A stretch of 12,091 nt of DNA from an uncultured Collinsella sp. (GTDB taxonomy: Bacteria; Actinomycetota; Coriobacteriia; Coriobacteriales; Coriobacteriaceae), in contig URVD01000031.1 of NCBI GenBank assembly GCA_900551195.1, positions 1 through 12,091 on the forward strand. Reading direction: 5' to 3'. Every line of letters begins with the position of its first letter. The first letter of the stretch is position 1. Positions 1 to 7,251 of the stretch are shown here, one piece after another. The position numbers were made by a program, and so were the translations under genes. Under the pieces are notes generated by a model, which worked only from the letters and a program-made list of their open reading frames with translations, was not told where the DNA came from and did no database searches.

Positions 1-567
1 GGGCTCGCAGGTTTGTTCGTAGGCATCCTCGGTACACCGATCCATAAATTTGACGACTGCCGTCTGGTCGCCTTCCATGACGTAGATTACGTCGCCATCC
101 GAGATATAGACTCCCGGCCCTTCGTTGTCCACGTAGCCGGGGTCGTATGAGACGTTGCACAGTCTGCTCCCGTTTGCCGAATCGAGTTCAAGGGTCGAAT
201 AATACCCGCCATTCATTTGGCTATTCTTGACTCGATATATTACGGCGCCGTACCACCGCTTAAACGTCTTGCCTTTGAGCAACTTGGCTGCCTTACCGAT
301 AAGCTGCTCATCTTTGGTGTAGCGCATGGCCCCAAGTTCGATACGGGGATAGTTGCTGACCCCAAGCGCTGCGGGCGTACCGTCAAAATCGACGGTGATC
401 GAATCGGGTTTGACGATATCGGTGAGGACCTCGATGGGATAGCTTACGGTCTCAACCGCCGCCTGCGTCGCAGAGGCGGGGAGAAATGCGAGATAGATAA
501 TTCCTACGCCGACTGAGGTAATCGCAAACGCTAAGACGAGCAGGCCGATATAGGTGGAGCGTTTCAC
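1..567 (-). CDS. membrane-anchored protein of unknown function, 5' part only
   Basis: This minus-strand reading frame is open from a GTG at 567-565 to the left edge, so 189 residues are visible and the C-terminus lies outside the window. The start is supported by a GAGGTG ribosome binding site seven bases upstream and by an in-frame TAA just before it; no ATG start is available. The first residues (VKRSTYIGLLVLAF) carry two basic residues and then a hydrophobic segment at about residues 5-30, which is a signal peptide or N-terminal membrane anchor; a possible cleavage site follows LPASA near residue 34. The remainder is mixed polar sequence, probably beta-rich and exported, with late cysteines in DRCTED and EQTCEP. 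I recognise no family. It diverges from clpB, with 360 bp between the two starts. The reading frame is well supported; the function is unknown. Confidence 0.7.
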   Translation of the reverse strand, partial: MKRSTYIGLLVLAFAITSVGVGIIYLAFLPASATQAAVETVSYPIEVLTDIVKPDSITVDFDGTPAALGVSNYPRIELGAMRYTKDEQLIGKAAKLLKGKTFKRWYGAVIYRVKNSQMNGGYYSTLELDSANGSRLCNVSYDPGYVDNEGPGVYISDGDVIYVMEGDQTAVVKFMDRCTEDAYEQTCEP

Positions 568-597
568 GGTGGGGCACCTCGCTTACAATATGCAATC

Positions 598-635
598 ATT
601 AAAATAAATGATATCAGCTTGCGACAATATTCAAA
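598..635 (-). promoter_or_regulatory. candidate promoter for the left-edge membrane protein
   Basis: On the minus strand there are two plausible sigma-70 pairings. One is TTTGAA (635-630) with 16 bases to TATCAT (613-608). The other is TTGTCG (627-622) with 18 bases to TTTAAT (603-598). Both place the transcript start a few tens of bases before the GTG at 567. The A/T-rich stretch stands out from its surroundings, but the choice between the two is not decided by sequence. Confidence 0.3.
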
Positions 636-752
636 AGAAAGCGATCGTTCGAAATGGGGGGCTAAAAGGCCCTATTGGGCTTCGATTTGGGATCGCCAAA
701 CGTAGACTGGGCTTGATGCCGCCTCTTTTAATCGGGGCTGATTCTTCTCTGG

Positions 753-787
753 ACCACCACAAAGGGGACAGGCGCCTTTGTGGTGGT
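753..787. repeat. REP-like palindrome (13-bp perfect stem)
   Basis: ACCACCACAAAGG (753-765) is the exact reverse complement of CCTTTGTGGTGGT (775-787), with a 9-nt loop. The left arm plus loop contains GGGGACAGGCGCC, close to the GGGGACAGGCACC type of motif that I recall from repetitive extragenic palindromes linked to REP-associated transposases (RAYTs). Only three T residues follow on the plus strand and none on the minus strand, so it is not a good intrinsic terminator. Only one copy is in the window, so its repeat nature is inferred. Confidence 0.5.
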
Positions 788-813
788 TTGCATGTCATGA
801 GAGCACTCAGAAA

Positions 814-849
814 ATCTTATATATAGAGACTTAGATTTGTGTATAAGAT
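814..849. promoter_or_regulatory. A/T-rich dyad, possible clpB promoter or operator
   Basis: ATCTTATA (814-821) is exactly repeated in inverted orientation as TATAAGAT (842-849), with 20 bases between the arms. The right arm contains TATAAG, a reasonable -10 hexamer for clpB about 80 bases before its start, but no good -35 lies at standard spacing. The dyad could be an operator around the promoter or a chance feature of A/T-rich DNA. Confidence 0.3.
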
Positions 850-888
850 CGTACAAAGCTGGCAACAATACTTCTCGAACAACGTGAA

Positions 889-906
889 GCCGCCCCGTAG
901 GGCGGC
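889..906 (+). promoter_or_regulatory. GC-rich leader hairpin next to clpB ribosome binding site
   Basis: GCCGCCC (889-895) pairs perfectly with GGGCGGC (900-906) around a CGTA loop. The right arm can instead pair within the overlapping 12-bp palindrome GGGCGGCCGCCC (900-911). The hairpin ends nine bases before the GAGAGG ribosome binding site (915-920) and has no T tract. It may protect the 5' end of the mRNA or affect translation start. Confidence 0.35.
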
Positions 907-927
907 CGCCCCAAGAGAGGTGATTCC

Positions 928-3555
928 ATGAGAATCGATAAGCTAGCAATGACGTCGCGCGAGGCGCTGCAGACCGCCATGAGCACGGCTGCCGACGCGC
1001 AGGCCGGCGCGGTGGAGCCGATTCACCTGCTGTCTGCCCTGCTTGGTGCCGGCGAGCGCAATATCTCCGTGATCATCGAGCGCATCGGCGCCGACCCGGC
1101 CCAGCTTGCACGCTCCACACAAGATGCCATCGACCGCGTGCCCAAGGTTTCGGGCGAGGGCCAGCAGATGGGCCTGTCCAATGAGCTCGTCCGCGTTATC
1201 GAGAAGGCCGAAAAGAAGGCCACCAAGATGGGCGACAGCTTTGTGGTGACCGAGCATCTGCTGATGGCGCTTGCCGAGGACAAGGGCGAGGCCGGCCGCG
1301 TTCTGCGCGACGCCGGCGTCACCAAGGAGCGCATCGAGCAAGTCTACGAGGAGCTGCGCGGTGATGACCGCGTGACGTCTGCCGAGGACAAGACCCAGTT
1401 TGAGGCGCTGGAGCAGTACGGACGCAACATCTGCGACCTTGCCCGTGCCGGCAAGCTCGACCCGGTCATCGGCCGTACCGACGAGATCCGTCGTACCATT
1501 CAGGTCCTGTCCCGCCGCACCAAGAACAACCCCGTGCTCATCGGCGAGCCGGGCGTCGGCAAGACAGCTATTGTCGAGGGCATCGCCCAGCGTATCGTGG
1601 CCGGCGACGTGCCGAGCACCCTGCGCGATCGCGACCTCATCGAGCTCGACATGAGCGCGCTGGTCGCCGGCGCCAAGTACCGCGGCGAGTTCGAGGATCG
1701 CTTGAAGGCTGTGCTCAAGGAAGTGCAAAAGTCCGAGGGCAAGGTCATCCTGTTCATCGATGAGCTCCACACCATTGTGGGCGCGGGTGCCACCGAGGGC
1801 TCCATGGACGCCGGCAACATCCTCAAGCCGGCGCTCGCTCGTGGCGACCTGCACGCGATCGGCGCGACCACGCTTGACGAATATCGCAAGTACATCGAGA
1901 AGGACGCGGCGCTCGCCCGTCGTTTCCAGACCGTTATGGTGAGCGAGCCTACCGTCGAGGACACCATCTCGATCCTGCGTGGCCTCAAGGAGAAGTACGA
2001 GATCTTCCACGGCGTGCATATCACCGATAGCGCGCTCGTGGCAGCTGCCGACCTCTCCGATCGCTACATCGCCGACCGCTTCCTGCCCGACAAGGCCATC
2101 GACCTGGTCGATGAGGCGGCAAGCCGCCTGCGCATGGAGCTCGACAGCATGCCGGTCGAGATCGATGCTGCCACGCGTCAGCTCACCCAGCTGCAGATCG
2201 AGGAGCAGGCGCTCATGAAGGAGACCGACGACGCCTCCAAGGAGCGTCTGGAGGCCCTGCGCCAAGAGATTGCCGAGGTCCAAGAAAAGCTCAACGTGCA
2301 AAAGGCCGGCTGGCTCAACCAAAAGAACGCCATCGACCACGTGCAGGAGCTCAAAGGCCAGCTCGACGAGGCCAAGAGCGAAGAGGAGCGCGCGACGCGC
2401 AACGGAGATTTGGGCCGTGCGTCCGAGCTGCGCTACTCCGTGATTCCTGGTCTGCAGCAGCAGATTCAGGATTCCGAGGCTGCGCTCGAGGCACAAAAGC
2501 AGCAGGACGGCGAGGGCCTCAACGAGCAGGTGACCTCCGACGAGATCGCCGAGGTCGTGAGCGCCTGGACCGGCGTGCCCGTGTCCAAGATGATGCAGGG
2601 CGAGCTCGACAAGCTGAAAGGCCTGGAGGGCGAGCTGCACAAGCGCGTCATCGGCCAGGACGAGGCCGTGTCCGCTGTCGCCGCGGCCGTGCGCCGCAGC
2701 CGTGCGGGCCTCTCCGATCCGGACAAGCCCATCGGCAGCTTCTTCTTCCTGGGCCCCACCGGTGTAGGCAAGACCGAGCTCGCCAAGGCGCTGGCCGAGT
2801 GCCTGTTCGATGACGAGCGCGCGCTCGTGCGTATCGACATGTCCGAGTACATGGAGAAGTTCAGCGTCCAGCGTCTGATCGGTGCGCCCCCGGGATACGT
2901 GGGTTACGACGAGGGCGGCCAGCTCACCGAGGCCGTGCGCCGTCGTCCGTACTCCGTGATCTTGCTCGACGAGATGGAGAAGGCCCATCCGGATGTCTTC
3001 AACGTGCTGCTGCAGGTGCTCGACGACGGCCGCCTGACCGACGGCCAGGGTCGCCAGGTGTCCTTTAAGAACACGATCATCATCATGACGAGCAACGTGG
3101 GCTCCAAGGCTATCGCCGAGCTTTCGGGCAAGGACGAGGAAGAGATGCGCCATCAGGTCGACGCGGCCATGGCTCAGACCTTCCGCCCCGAGTTCCTCAA
3201 CCGTATCGACGATATCGTGGTGTTCCATCCGCTCGGCATGGCGCAGATCGAGAAGATCGTCGACATCCAGCTTGCCGACGTCCGCGCACGCCTGGCTAAG
3301 GAGCGCATGACGCTTGCCATCACCCCGGCGGCCAAGCAGATGCTCGCCGTGGGCGGCCTGGACCCGGTCTTTGGCGCCCGTCCGCTCAAGCGTCTGGTGC
3401 AGCGCGAGGTCGTGGATGCCATCGCGGCCGCTATCATCGACGGCACGGTGCGCGAGGGCGATCAGGTGACGGTCGATGTCGACAAGGACGGCGGCTTTAC
3501 CGTCGTGTGCGACAACACGCCGTCTGCTACCTACGAGGTCCCCGACGCCGAGTAG
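928..3555 (+). CDS. clpB: ATP-dependent chaperone ClpB (Hsp100 disaggregase)
   Basis: This 875-residue protein is a full-length ClpB, the hexameric cytoplasmic AAA+ disaggregase that threads aggregated proteins through its pore together with DnaK. The N-domain spans about residues 1-145. The first ATPase has Walker A GEPGVGKT (206-213), Walker B ILFIDE (274-279), the pore motif KYRG (250-253) and RRF (331-333). A coiled-coil M-domain lies at about 405-525, which separates ClpB from ClpC and ClpA. The second ATPase has GPTGVGKT (609-616), pore loop GYVGY (656-660) and ILLDE (678-682). No IGF-type loop for binding a ClpP protease was noticed. The start MRIDKL matches the family and sits seven bases after GAGG. 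The gene is monocistronic, with a strong terminator after it. No classic heat-shock operator was seen upstream, so its control is unclear. Confidence 0.98.
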   Translation: MRIDKLAMTSREALQTAMSTAADAQAGAVEPIHLLSALLGAGERNISVIIERIGADPAQLARSTQDAIDRVPKVSGEGQQMGLSNELVRVIEKAEKKATKMGDSFVVTEHLLMALAEDKGEAGRVLRDAGVTKERIEQVYEELRGDDRVTSAEDKTQFEALEQYGRNICDLARAGKLDPVIGRTDEIRRTIQVLSRRTKNNPVLIGEPGVGKTAIVEGIAQRIVAGDVPSTLRDRDLIELDMSALVAGAKYRGEFEDRLKAVLKEVQKSEGKVILFIDELHTIVGAGATEGSMDAGNILKPALARGDLHAIGATTLDEYRKYIEKDAALARRFQTVMVSEPTVEDTISILRGLKEKYEIFHGVHITDSALVAAADLSDRYIADRFLPDKAIDLVDEAASRLRMELDSMPVEIDAATRQLTQLQIEEQALMKETDDASKERLEALRQEIAEVQEKLNVQKAGWLNQKNAIDHVQELKGQLDEAKSEEERATRNGDLGRASELRYSVIPGLQQQIQDSEAALEAQKQQDGEGLNEQVTSDEIAEVVSAWTGVPVSKMMQGELDKLKGLEGELHKRVIGQDEAVSAVAAAVRRSRAGLSDPDKPIGSFFFLGPTGVGKTELAKALAECLFDDERALVRIDMSEYMEKFSVQRLIGAPPGYVGYDEGGQLTEAVRRRPYSVILLDEMEKAHPDVFNVLLQVLDDGRLTDGQGRQVSFKNTIIIMTSNVGSKAIAELSGKDEEEMRHQVDAAMAQTFRPEFLNRIDDIVVFHPLGMAQIEKIVDIQLADVRARLAKERMTLAITPAAKQMLAVGGLDPVFGARPLKRLVQREVVDAIAAAIIDGTVREGDQVTVDVDKDGGFTVVCDNTPSATYEVPDAE

Positions 3556-3600
3556 ATTTATGGGACATGCCTTAAAATCTGCCAGCCGTCTCTAAACGCC

Positions 3601-3637
3601 AAGGGCGGCGGATCCAATTGGGTCCGCCGCCCTTTTT
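3601..3637 (+). terminator. rho-independent terminator of clpB
   Basis: A 15-bp stem pairs 3601-3615 with 3620-3634 around an AATT loop. Its core GGGCGGCGGA pairs perfectly with TCCGCCGCCC, one T-G wobble lies near the loop, and the A-T pairs at the base overlap a run of five T residues (3633-3637). It begins 45 bases after the clpB stop codon. The minus strand lacks a T tract, so it works in one direction only. Confidence 0.93.
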
Positions 3638-3689
3638 CGTGCGACAATCGATAATGTTGAACACGATTGCATGGCAAGGAGATATGCAG

Positions 3690-3884
3690 ATGATAGACAA
3701 GAACAAGACGAATGCGCCGGTCGCCAACGCCGCGCCGGCCGCACCCAAGCCTGCACCCAAGCCTGTGCCCAAGCCGCGCGACCCCTACATCCGTGCCGAG
3801 AACGAGGATGACGACGGCTACGATCCTTATAGCGATCGTCGCCCCGAGCGCGAGCCCCTCTTCGAAGCCGACCCCTGGCGTTAA
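3690..3884 (+). CDS. small Pro/Lys-rich protein with acidic tail, 64 aa
   Basis: The ATG at 3690 is preceded at eight bases by a near-perfect ribosome binding site AAGGAG (3676-3681). The ATG at 3684 is only two bases from it, and the frame further upstream crosses the clpB terminator, so 3690 is preferred. The protein has three parts: a polar, alanine-rich start, an APKP-APKP-VPKP repeat at residues 18-29, and an acidic and arginine-rich tail (EDDDGYDPYS, then REPLFEADPWR). No signal peptide, membrane segment or cysteine is present, so it is likely a disordered cytoplasmic protein. I do not recognise a family. It sits alone between two terminators. The strong ribosome binding site and the codon use support a real gene. 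Confidence 0.7.
   Translation: MIDKNKTNAPVANAAPAAPKPAPKPVPKPRDPYIRAENEDDDGYDPYSDRRPEREPLFEADPWR
3741..3776 (+). repeat. 12-bp in-frame tandem repeat, three units
   Basis: GCACCCAAGCCT occurs twice in tandem (3741-3752, 3753-3764), followed by a third diverged unit GTGCCCAAGCCG (3765-3776). It encodes the APKP/APKP/VPKP segment of the small protein. The identical first two units suggest recent duplication, so copy number may differ between strains. Confidence 0.8.
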
Positions 3885-3886
3885 GT

Positions 3887-3911
3887 AGCTCATTTGGGAC
3901 GGGGCTTTTTT
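3887..3911 (+). terminator. weak terminator after the small protein
   Basis: AGCTC (3887-3891) can pair with GGGCT (3902-3906, one T-G pair), followed by a run of six T (3906-3911). A competing stem pairs AAGTAGCT (3883-3890) with AGCTACTT (3912-3919). Both begin at or just after the stop codon of the 64-residue protein. The T tract favours a terminator role, but the short stem is weak. Confidence 0.45.
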
Positions 3912-4008
3912 AGCTACTTTGTTTTCGGCTAGAGGCGTTCATGCCTGCTCCCCTCGGCCGCTCGATATCCTCCGGGAGGGGCCACTAATAGAAAACTTGC
4001 TTATCCAT

Positions 4009-4064
4009 TAATCAAGATACGCATAATCTTGCTCTCCTGCTAATCAAGAATCGTTATAATCTTG
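4009..4064. repeat. direct repeat of a 23/24-bp promoter-like unit
   Basis: TAATCAAGATACGCATAATC+TTG (4009-4031) and TAATCAAGAATCGTTATAAT+CTTG (4041-4064) are two versions of the same unit, starting 32 bp apart. Each begins TAATCAAGA, ends ATAATCTTG, and is itself an inverted repeat (CAAGAT/ATCTTG in the first; CTAATCAAGA/TCTTGATTAG, 4040-4069, in the second). Each also carries a -10-like hexamer (CATAAT at 4022-4027, TATAAT at 4055-4060). Tandem operators or a duplicated promoter are the likely readings. Confidence 0.7.
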
Positions 4065-4084
4065 ATTAGCAGGAGAGCAAGATT
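4025..4084. repeat. 25-bp perfect inverted repeat over the ATPase promoter
   Basis: The 25 bases at 4025-4049 are exactly the reverse complement of 4060-4084, with a 10-bp spacer (4050-4059). The spacer and first base of the right arm contain TATAAT. The right arm ends one base before the GGAG ribosome binding site of the ATPase gene. A transcript starting from TATAAT would begin inside the right arm and could not form the hairpin, so a DNA-level role such as an operator or recombination site is more likely than an RNA switch. Only transcription from further upstream would fold it. There is no T tract. Confidence 0.9.
4029..4060 (+). promoter_or_regulatory. likely promoter of the AAA ATPase gene
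   Basis: A perfect -10 TATAAT lies at 4055-4060, about 33 bases before the ATG at 4093. The best -35 is TTGCTC (4029-4034) with an unusually long 20-bp spacer. The upstream unit shows the same layout, with TTGCTT (3997-4002), 19 bases and CATAAT (4022-4027). Such long spacers often need an activator that distorts DNA, but no such regulator is visible nearby. Confidence 0.5.
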
Positions 4085-4092
4085 GGAGAATC

Positions 4093-5445
4093 ATGGCATT
4101 CAACGACTTGATCGCCCAGAAAATAAAGGACTTTGAACAGCAGGGGGTTCCGCAGGTCTTTGAGCGAGACCTTGATCTAGGAAACCCACAGGAGCCAAAG
4201 CGCGACAACATCGTAAATGTGATTGTGGGGGCCCGCCGTTGTGGAAAGACGTATCGCCTGTATCAGGAGATGCGGCGGCTTCAGAGCCGGGGCGTCGAGC
4301 TTGACCGGATGCTTTACTTCAATTTTGAGGATGAGCGCTTGCGCCCGTATGAGCCATCGCTGCTGGCGGACGTGCTCGACACGTTCTATGCGCTGTATCC
4401 TGCTGCTCGAACCGAGGGCGCTTACATTTTCTTTGACGAGATCCAGGAAATTCCCGAATGGGGTGCATTTCTGCGGCGTGTAGTCGATACGGAGAAAGCG
4501 ACCGTCTATGTGACGGGATCTTCTTCTAAGATGCTGTCCTCAGAACTTAAGAGCGAGTTCAGGGGTCGTTCTCTTGTGCGAGAGCTTTTTCCGTTGAGTT
4601 TTTCGGAATACGTTCGATATAAGACGGGGAGCGTTCCCGAGCCAGATGCGACCTTTTCCCCGAGCGATGCAGCGCTGCTTCGACATCATCTGATCGGGTA
4701 TCTTGAACAAGGGGGATTCATCGCGACACTTGAGCAGACGCCTACAGACGCGATTCAGCTGCTACAGGAATATGCTTCGCGAACGGTCGCCATGGACGTC
4801 GTTGAACGGTACGACGTCAAGAACCCTCGCCTGGCATCGCTGTTCTTGACGCGGTGTATGGCATCTTCGGGACGAGAGCTGTCAGTGAACAAAGTGTACA
4901 ACGAGTTCAAGAGCAGACAGATACCCGTCAGCCGTAATTCGCTCAGCGATTTACTTGAGTATTATGAGGACGCCTACCTGTTATTTTCTGTGCCGGAGTT
5001 CACGCGTTCACTGGCAAATAACATGCGGTCTGCGTCTAAGGTCTACGCTGTCGACCCTGCGATGTTTGGAGCATTCTCTCCCGCATCGGCATTGGACCAG
5101 GGCCAGAGGCTCGAGACCGCAGTGTTCAATGCGCTAAGAAGAAGGACTCCCGCGGTGAGGACCGGCTCGGTCTGCCGCCTGCTAATCAAAGAGAAGAGCA
5201 AAAGCCATGAGGTGGACTTTGTGGCTGGGGACGCGCTTCTCATGCGGGCTTATAGCCTGATTCAGGTGAGTGCGGATATGGCAAGTGAGAAAACGCGCGA
5301 GCGCGAAATTGCCGCGCTCGATGCCGCGATGGCCCAGTTCGATCTTGGCGAGTCGGCAATCGTTACCATGGATGAACAGACCGATATTCCATGCGAGCAC
5401 GGTGTGGTACACGTTATGCCCGCATGGAAGTGGCTCCTTGCCTAA
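4093..5445 (+). CDS. AAA ATPase with C-terminal DUF4143-type domain
   Basis: This 450-residue cytoplasmic protein belongs to the AAA_14/DUF4143 ATPases, which are widespread and often multi-copy in gut bacteria, with no settled function. The ATPase part has Walker A GARRCGKT (46-53), Walker B IFFDE (112-116), a sensor-like TGSSS (141-145) and a conserved FRGR (156-159). The C-terminal half (about 210-450) resembles the DUF4143 fold related to PD-(D/E)xK nucleases, with HEVDFV at 372-377 and LIQVS at 389-393. The position where an active nuclease would have a lysine is serine, so cleavage is doubtful. The start has GGAG four bases upstream (4085-4088), directly after the 25-bp inverted repeat. 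Codon use is less GC-biased than in clpB, which fits acquisition by transfer. It stands alone, convergent with the next gene. Confidence 0.9.
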   Translation: MAFNDLIAQKIKDFEQQGVPQVFERDLDLGNPQEPKRDNIVNVIVGARRCGKTYRLYQEMRRLQSRGVELDRMLYFNFEDERLRPYEPSLLADVLDTFYALYPAARTEGAYIFFDEIQEIPEWGAFLRRVVDTEKATVYVTGSSSKMLSSELKSEFRGRSLVRELFPLSFSEYVRYKTGSVPEPDATFSPSDAALLRHHLIGYLEQGGFIATLEQTPTDAIQLLQEYASRTVAMDVVERYDVKNPRLASLFLTRCMASSGRELSVNKVYNEFKSRQIPVSRNSLSDLLEYYEDAYLLFSVPEFTRSLANNMRSASKVYAVDPAMFGAFSPASALDQGQRLETAVFNALRRRTPAVRTGSVCRLLIKEKSKSHEVDFVAGDALLMRAYSLIQVSADMASEKTREREIAALDAAMAQFDLGESAIVTMDEQTDIPCEHGVVHVMPAWKWLLA

Positions 5446-5461
5446 TCATCTATGGACCTGT

Positions 5462-5483
5462 GGGGTCAGGACCTCCTGGCTCC
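5462..5483. terminator. hairpin between convergent genes, possible bidirectional terminator
   Basis: GGGGTCAGG (5462-5470) pairs with CCTGGCTCC (5475-5483) with two G-T pairs and an ACCT loop. It lies midway between the stop codons of the ATPase gene and the minus-strand membrane protein gene (5445 and 5519), where a shared terminator is expected. Neither strand has a real T tract, so it may be only a weak or RNA-stabilising structure. Confidence 0.35.
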
Positions 5484-5518
5484 TTCATCACAGTTGGGGA
5501 GCACCTTGCTGCGCCAGG

Positions 5519-7015
5519 CTAGTCCTGGGCTTTGATGCTCGGCAGCAGGATTTGCGCGAGGTAGTCGGTCTCGAGTTTGGTCGCGGCGTCTGCGTTGCCG
5601 TCTTTGCCAACCAGGTCGTTCTTGATCTGACTATAGGTGTAGCGGTTGCCGGTCGTCAGCTCGACAAGCTCAATGGCCGTGTCCATGGGGTAGGTCGACA
5701 CGGGATTCTGGGTGCGCCCGTTGATAGTCTGGGGCACCACGTACGGATAGACGGGGCCGCTGGCATAGACGGTATAACCGTTACCCAGGCTGACCGTGCC
5801 CAAAACCGTATCGCCGTCATCGGGCGTAAAGGTCTCGCCATCGCGCACGGCGACGAGCGTCACGAGCGGCGTATTGGCGTCGTCGCCCAGATAGATGCAT
5901 AGCGTGCTGCCGTTTTGCCAAGTTGCGATCTTACCGTACCACTCGACGGGAATATCGAGCTGGTAGAGGTCGGTTGCCTTGTGGCGAGCGTCAGCGTCAC
6001 GGGATGCCTGTGCCTTTTGCGCGCTCACGGCATTGACGGCGGCGTCGCGCCGCGCGGTTGCTGCCTGCTGGAGCACTTTGGCAGCTGCGGCGGAGTTCGC
6101 ACCGCCCTCCTCGGCATACTTGGCGGCGGCATCGATCTGGTCGTCAGTCACCGTGTCGGCCGAAGGCACCTTGAGCTTAAAGGTGGCCTGGGCACTTAAA
6201 TCCTGTCCATCGCTCTTAACGGTGACCTGCGTCTTGGTGGTCGGGACGGTATAGATGGTGCCGTCGGCCGCGATGGGGGAGGCGGCGATGGAGAGCGTGT
6301 AATCGCCGGGCAGCAGTTTGATGCCGCGGCCGTGCTCGTCAACATAGAGCGTTTCGCTCACGGAGGAGCCATCAGCGTCCTGACCGCTCACCTGTACGGG
6401 AATCTTGGAGCCGGTGGAACAGTCGAGGCCCGCGGCATGCACGCCAATCTGCACTGACATCATCGTGTGGGCATTGGCGGCGACAGCGGCAGCCTGCTCT
6501 TGCTGATATCCGTTCCAGGCAGCATAGCCTGCACCGCCGGCGACGAGCGCGACGGCCACGACACCGGCGACCATCAGATTGCGGCGCTTGGGCGACATCT
6601 TGCGGTGACGGGCCTCGGCCTCATGTGCCGAGGGAACGGACGGCAGGGGAATATCGCCCATGGCGATGGTCTCGTCCACGGCTGGTGCGGAACCCAGGCC
6701 AGGAAGCTCGCGGGTCAGCGAATCCTCGGCCGGCAAGCTGTCGAGCAAGACGGTTTCCTCGCCCGTGTCGGATCCGGGCTGGTCGTCGGCCTCGCTTTCG
6801 GTGTCTTCGTGATCTGCCTCATCTTCGGCAGGCTCAACATCGTCTGCATCCTGATCATCGGACTGCGCCTCGGCTTCCGGCTCATCCTGCACATCAACGC
6901 CCGAATCGTCAAACGCAATCTCATCGAGTGAAATTCGGTCTAAGCTCTCCAAGGCCTCAGCGCAAGCTTCTGCATCTTGGGCCGCATCCTCTTGACCCAT
7001 CGTCTCATCTTTCAT
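5519..7015 (-). CDS. type II membrane protein with acidic N-terminus, 498 aa
   Basis: The start is taken as ATG at 7015 (MKDETMGQED), with GGGGG five bases upstream. A longer version from 7237 would cross the terminator at 7144-7183 and is rejected. Residues 1-140 are very rich in Asp and Glu and probably disordered. KRR (143-145) precedes a single membrane helix at about 147-168, placing the N-terminus in the cytoplasm and residues 170-498 outside. The outer part has a beta-rich segment (about 185-285, including LLPGDYTLSI) like prealbumin-type repeat domains, an alanine-rich helical linker (about 290-345), and a C-terminal domain starting near IPVEWYGK (355-362). That last domain resembles ones I recall in coriobacterial surface proteins. 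No catalytic motif or sortase signal was seen. The function is unknown; a cell-surface sensing or binding role is a guess. Confidence 0.85.
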   Translation of the reverse strand: MKDETMGQEDAAQDAEACAEALESLDRISLDEIAFDDSGVDVQDEPEAEAQSDDQDADDVEPAEDEADHEDTESEADDQPGSDTGEETVLLDSLPAEDSLTRELPGLGSAPAVDETIAMGDIPLPSVPSAHEAEARHRKMSPKRRNLMVAGVVAVALVAGGAGYAAWNGYQQEQAAAVAANAHTMMSVQIGVHAAGLDCSTGSKIPVQVSGQDADGSSVSETLYVDEHGRGIKLLPGDYTLSIAASPIAADGTIYTVPTTKTQVTVKSDGQDLSAQATFKLKVPSADTVTDDQIDAAAKYAEEGGANSAAAAKVLQQAATARRDAAVNAVSAQKAQASRDADARHKATDLYQLDIPVEWYGKIATWQNGSTLCIYLGDDANTPLVTLVAVRDGETFTPDDGDTVLGTVSLGNGYTVYASGPVYPYVVPQTINGRTQNPVSTYPMDTAIELVELTTGNRYTYSQIKNDLVGKDGNADAATKLETDYLAQILLPSIKAQD

Positions 7016-7143
7016 ATATCCCCCAAGCTCAATATCGGGACAACACTGTACCCAAAAACGGGAGCCCATAGAGCCGCCGTATGATTTGAAATCCGATTTT
7101 ATATATGCGCATGTTTTTGAATAGATGAATAAGACGCAACGAC

Positions 7144-7183
7144 AAAAGCCCCCGGAAAGCGAGTGAAACGCTTTCCGGGGGCT
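7144..7183 (-). terminator. strong rho-independent terminator of the TetR/membrane protein unit
   Basis: A perfect 15-bp stem pairs 7147-7161 with 7169-7183 around a 7-nt loop, with arm AGCCCCCGGAAAGCG. On the minus strand it is followed by TTTTGTCGTT. It lies about 70 bases after the stop of the nine-helix membrane protein gene. It separates that transcript from the acidic membrane protein gene, which must therefore have its own promoter between 7016 and 7143. Confidence 0.93.
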
Positions 7184-7251
7184 CTGCGAGACATTGGATT
7201 GAAAATCCTGGCGGGCGGGCCTATGCTCAAGTGCCAACAGCGACCAGCGCG

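Larger units (their letters stand above)
568..927. other. 360-bp divergent intergenic region before clpB
   Basis: No convincing gene is present; the short reading frames here lack ribosome binding sites. The region holds the promoter area of the left-edge gene (about 598-635), a 13-bp perfect palindrome with a 9-nt loop (753-787), an A/T-rich stretch with an 8-bp dyad (814-849), and a GC-rich leader hairpin (889-906) just before the clpB ribosome binding site. I looked for the usual heat-shock operators. No full HspR (HAIR) site, CIRCE element or CtsR site was seen; only a single GCACTC half site occurs at 803-808. Confidence 0.6.

Noticed and set aside
803..808. GCACTC as part of a CIRCE heat-shock operator
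   Set aside because: Only one half site is present; the inverted GAGTGC partner at nine bases is missing.
608..826. 72-codon plus-strand frame before clpB
   Set aside because: No ribosome binding site, it spans the REP-like palindrome, and its sequence has no recognisable character.
943..3228. 761-codon open frame on the minus strand opposite clpB
   Set aside because: clpB is unambiguous on the plus strand. The antisense frame stays open because GC-biased codon choice avoids the triplets that would give stops; it is Leu/Ala/His-rich low-information sequence with no domain.
3948..3983. CCCCTC...GAGGGG pairing upstream of the ATPase as a terminator
   Set aside because: The stem is short with a bulge and no T tract follows on either strand.
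7016..7237. 74-codon N-terminal extension of the acidic membrane protein
   Set aside because: It would cross the strong minus-strand terminator at 7144-7183; the ATG at 7015 has a good ribosome binding site.
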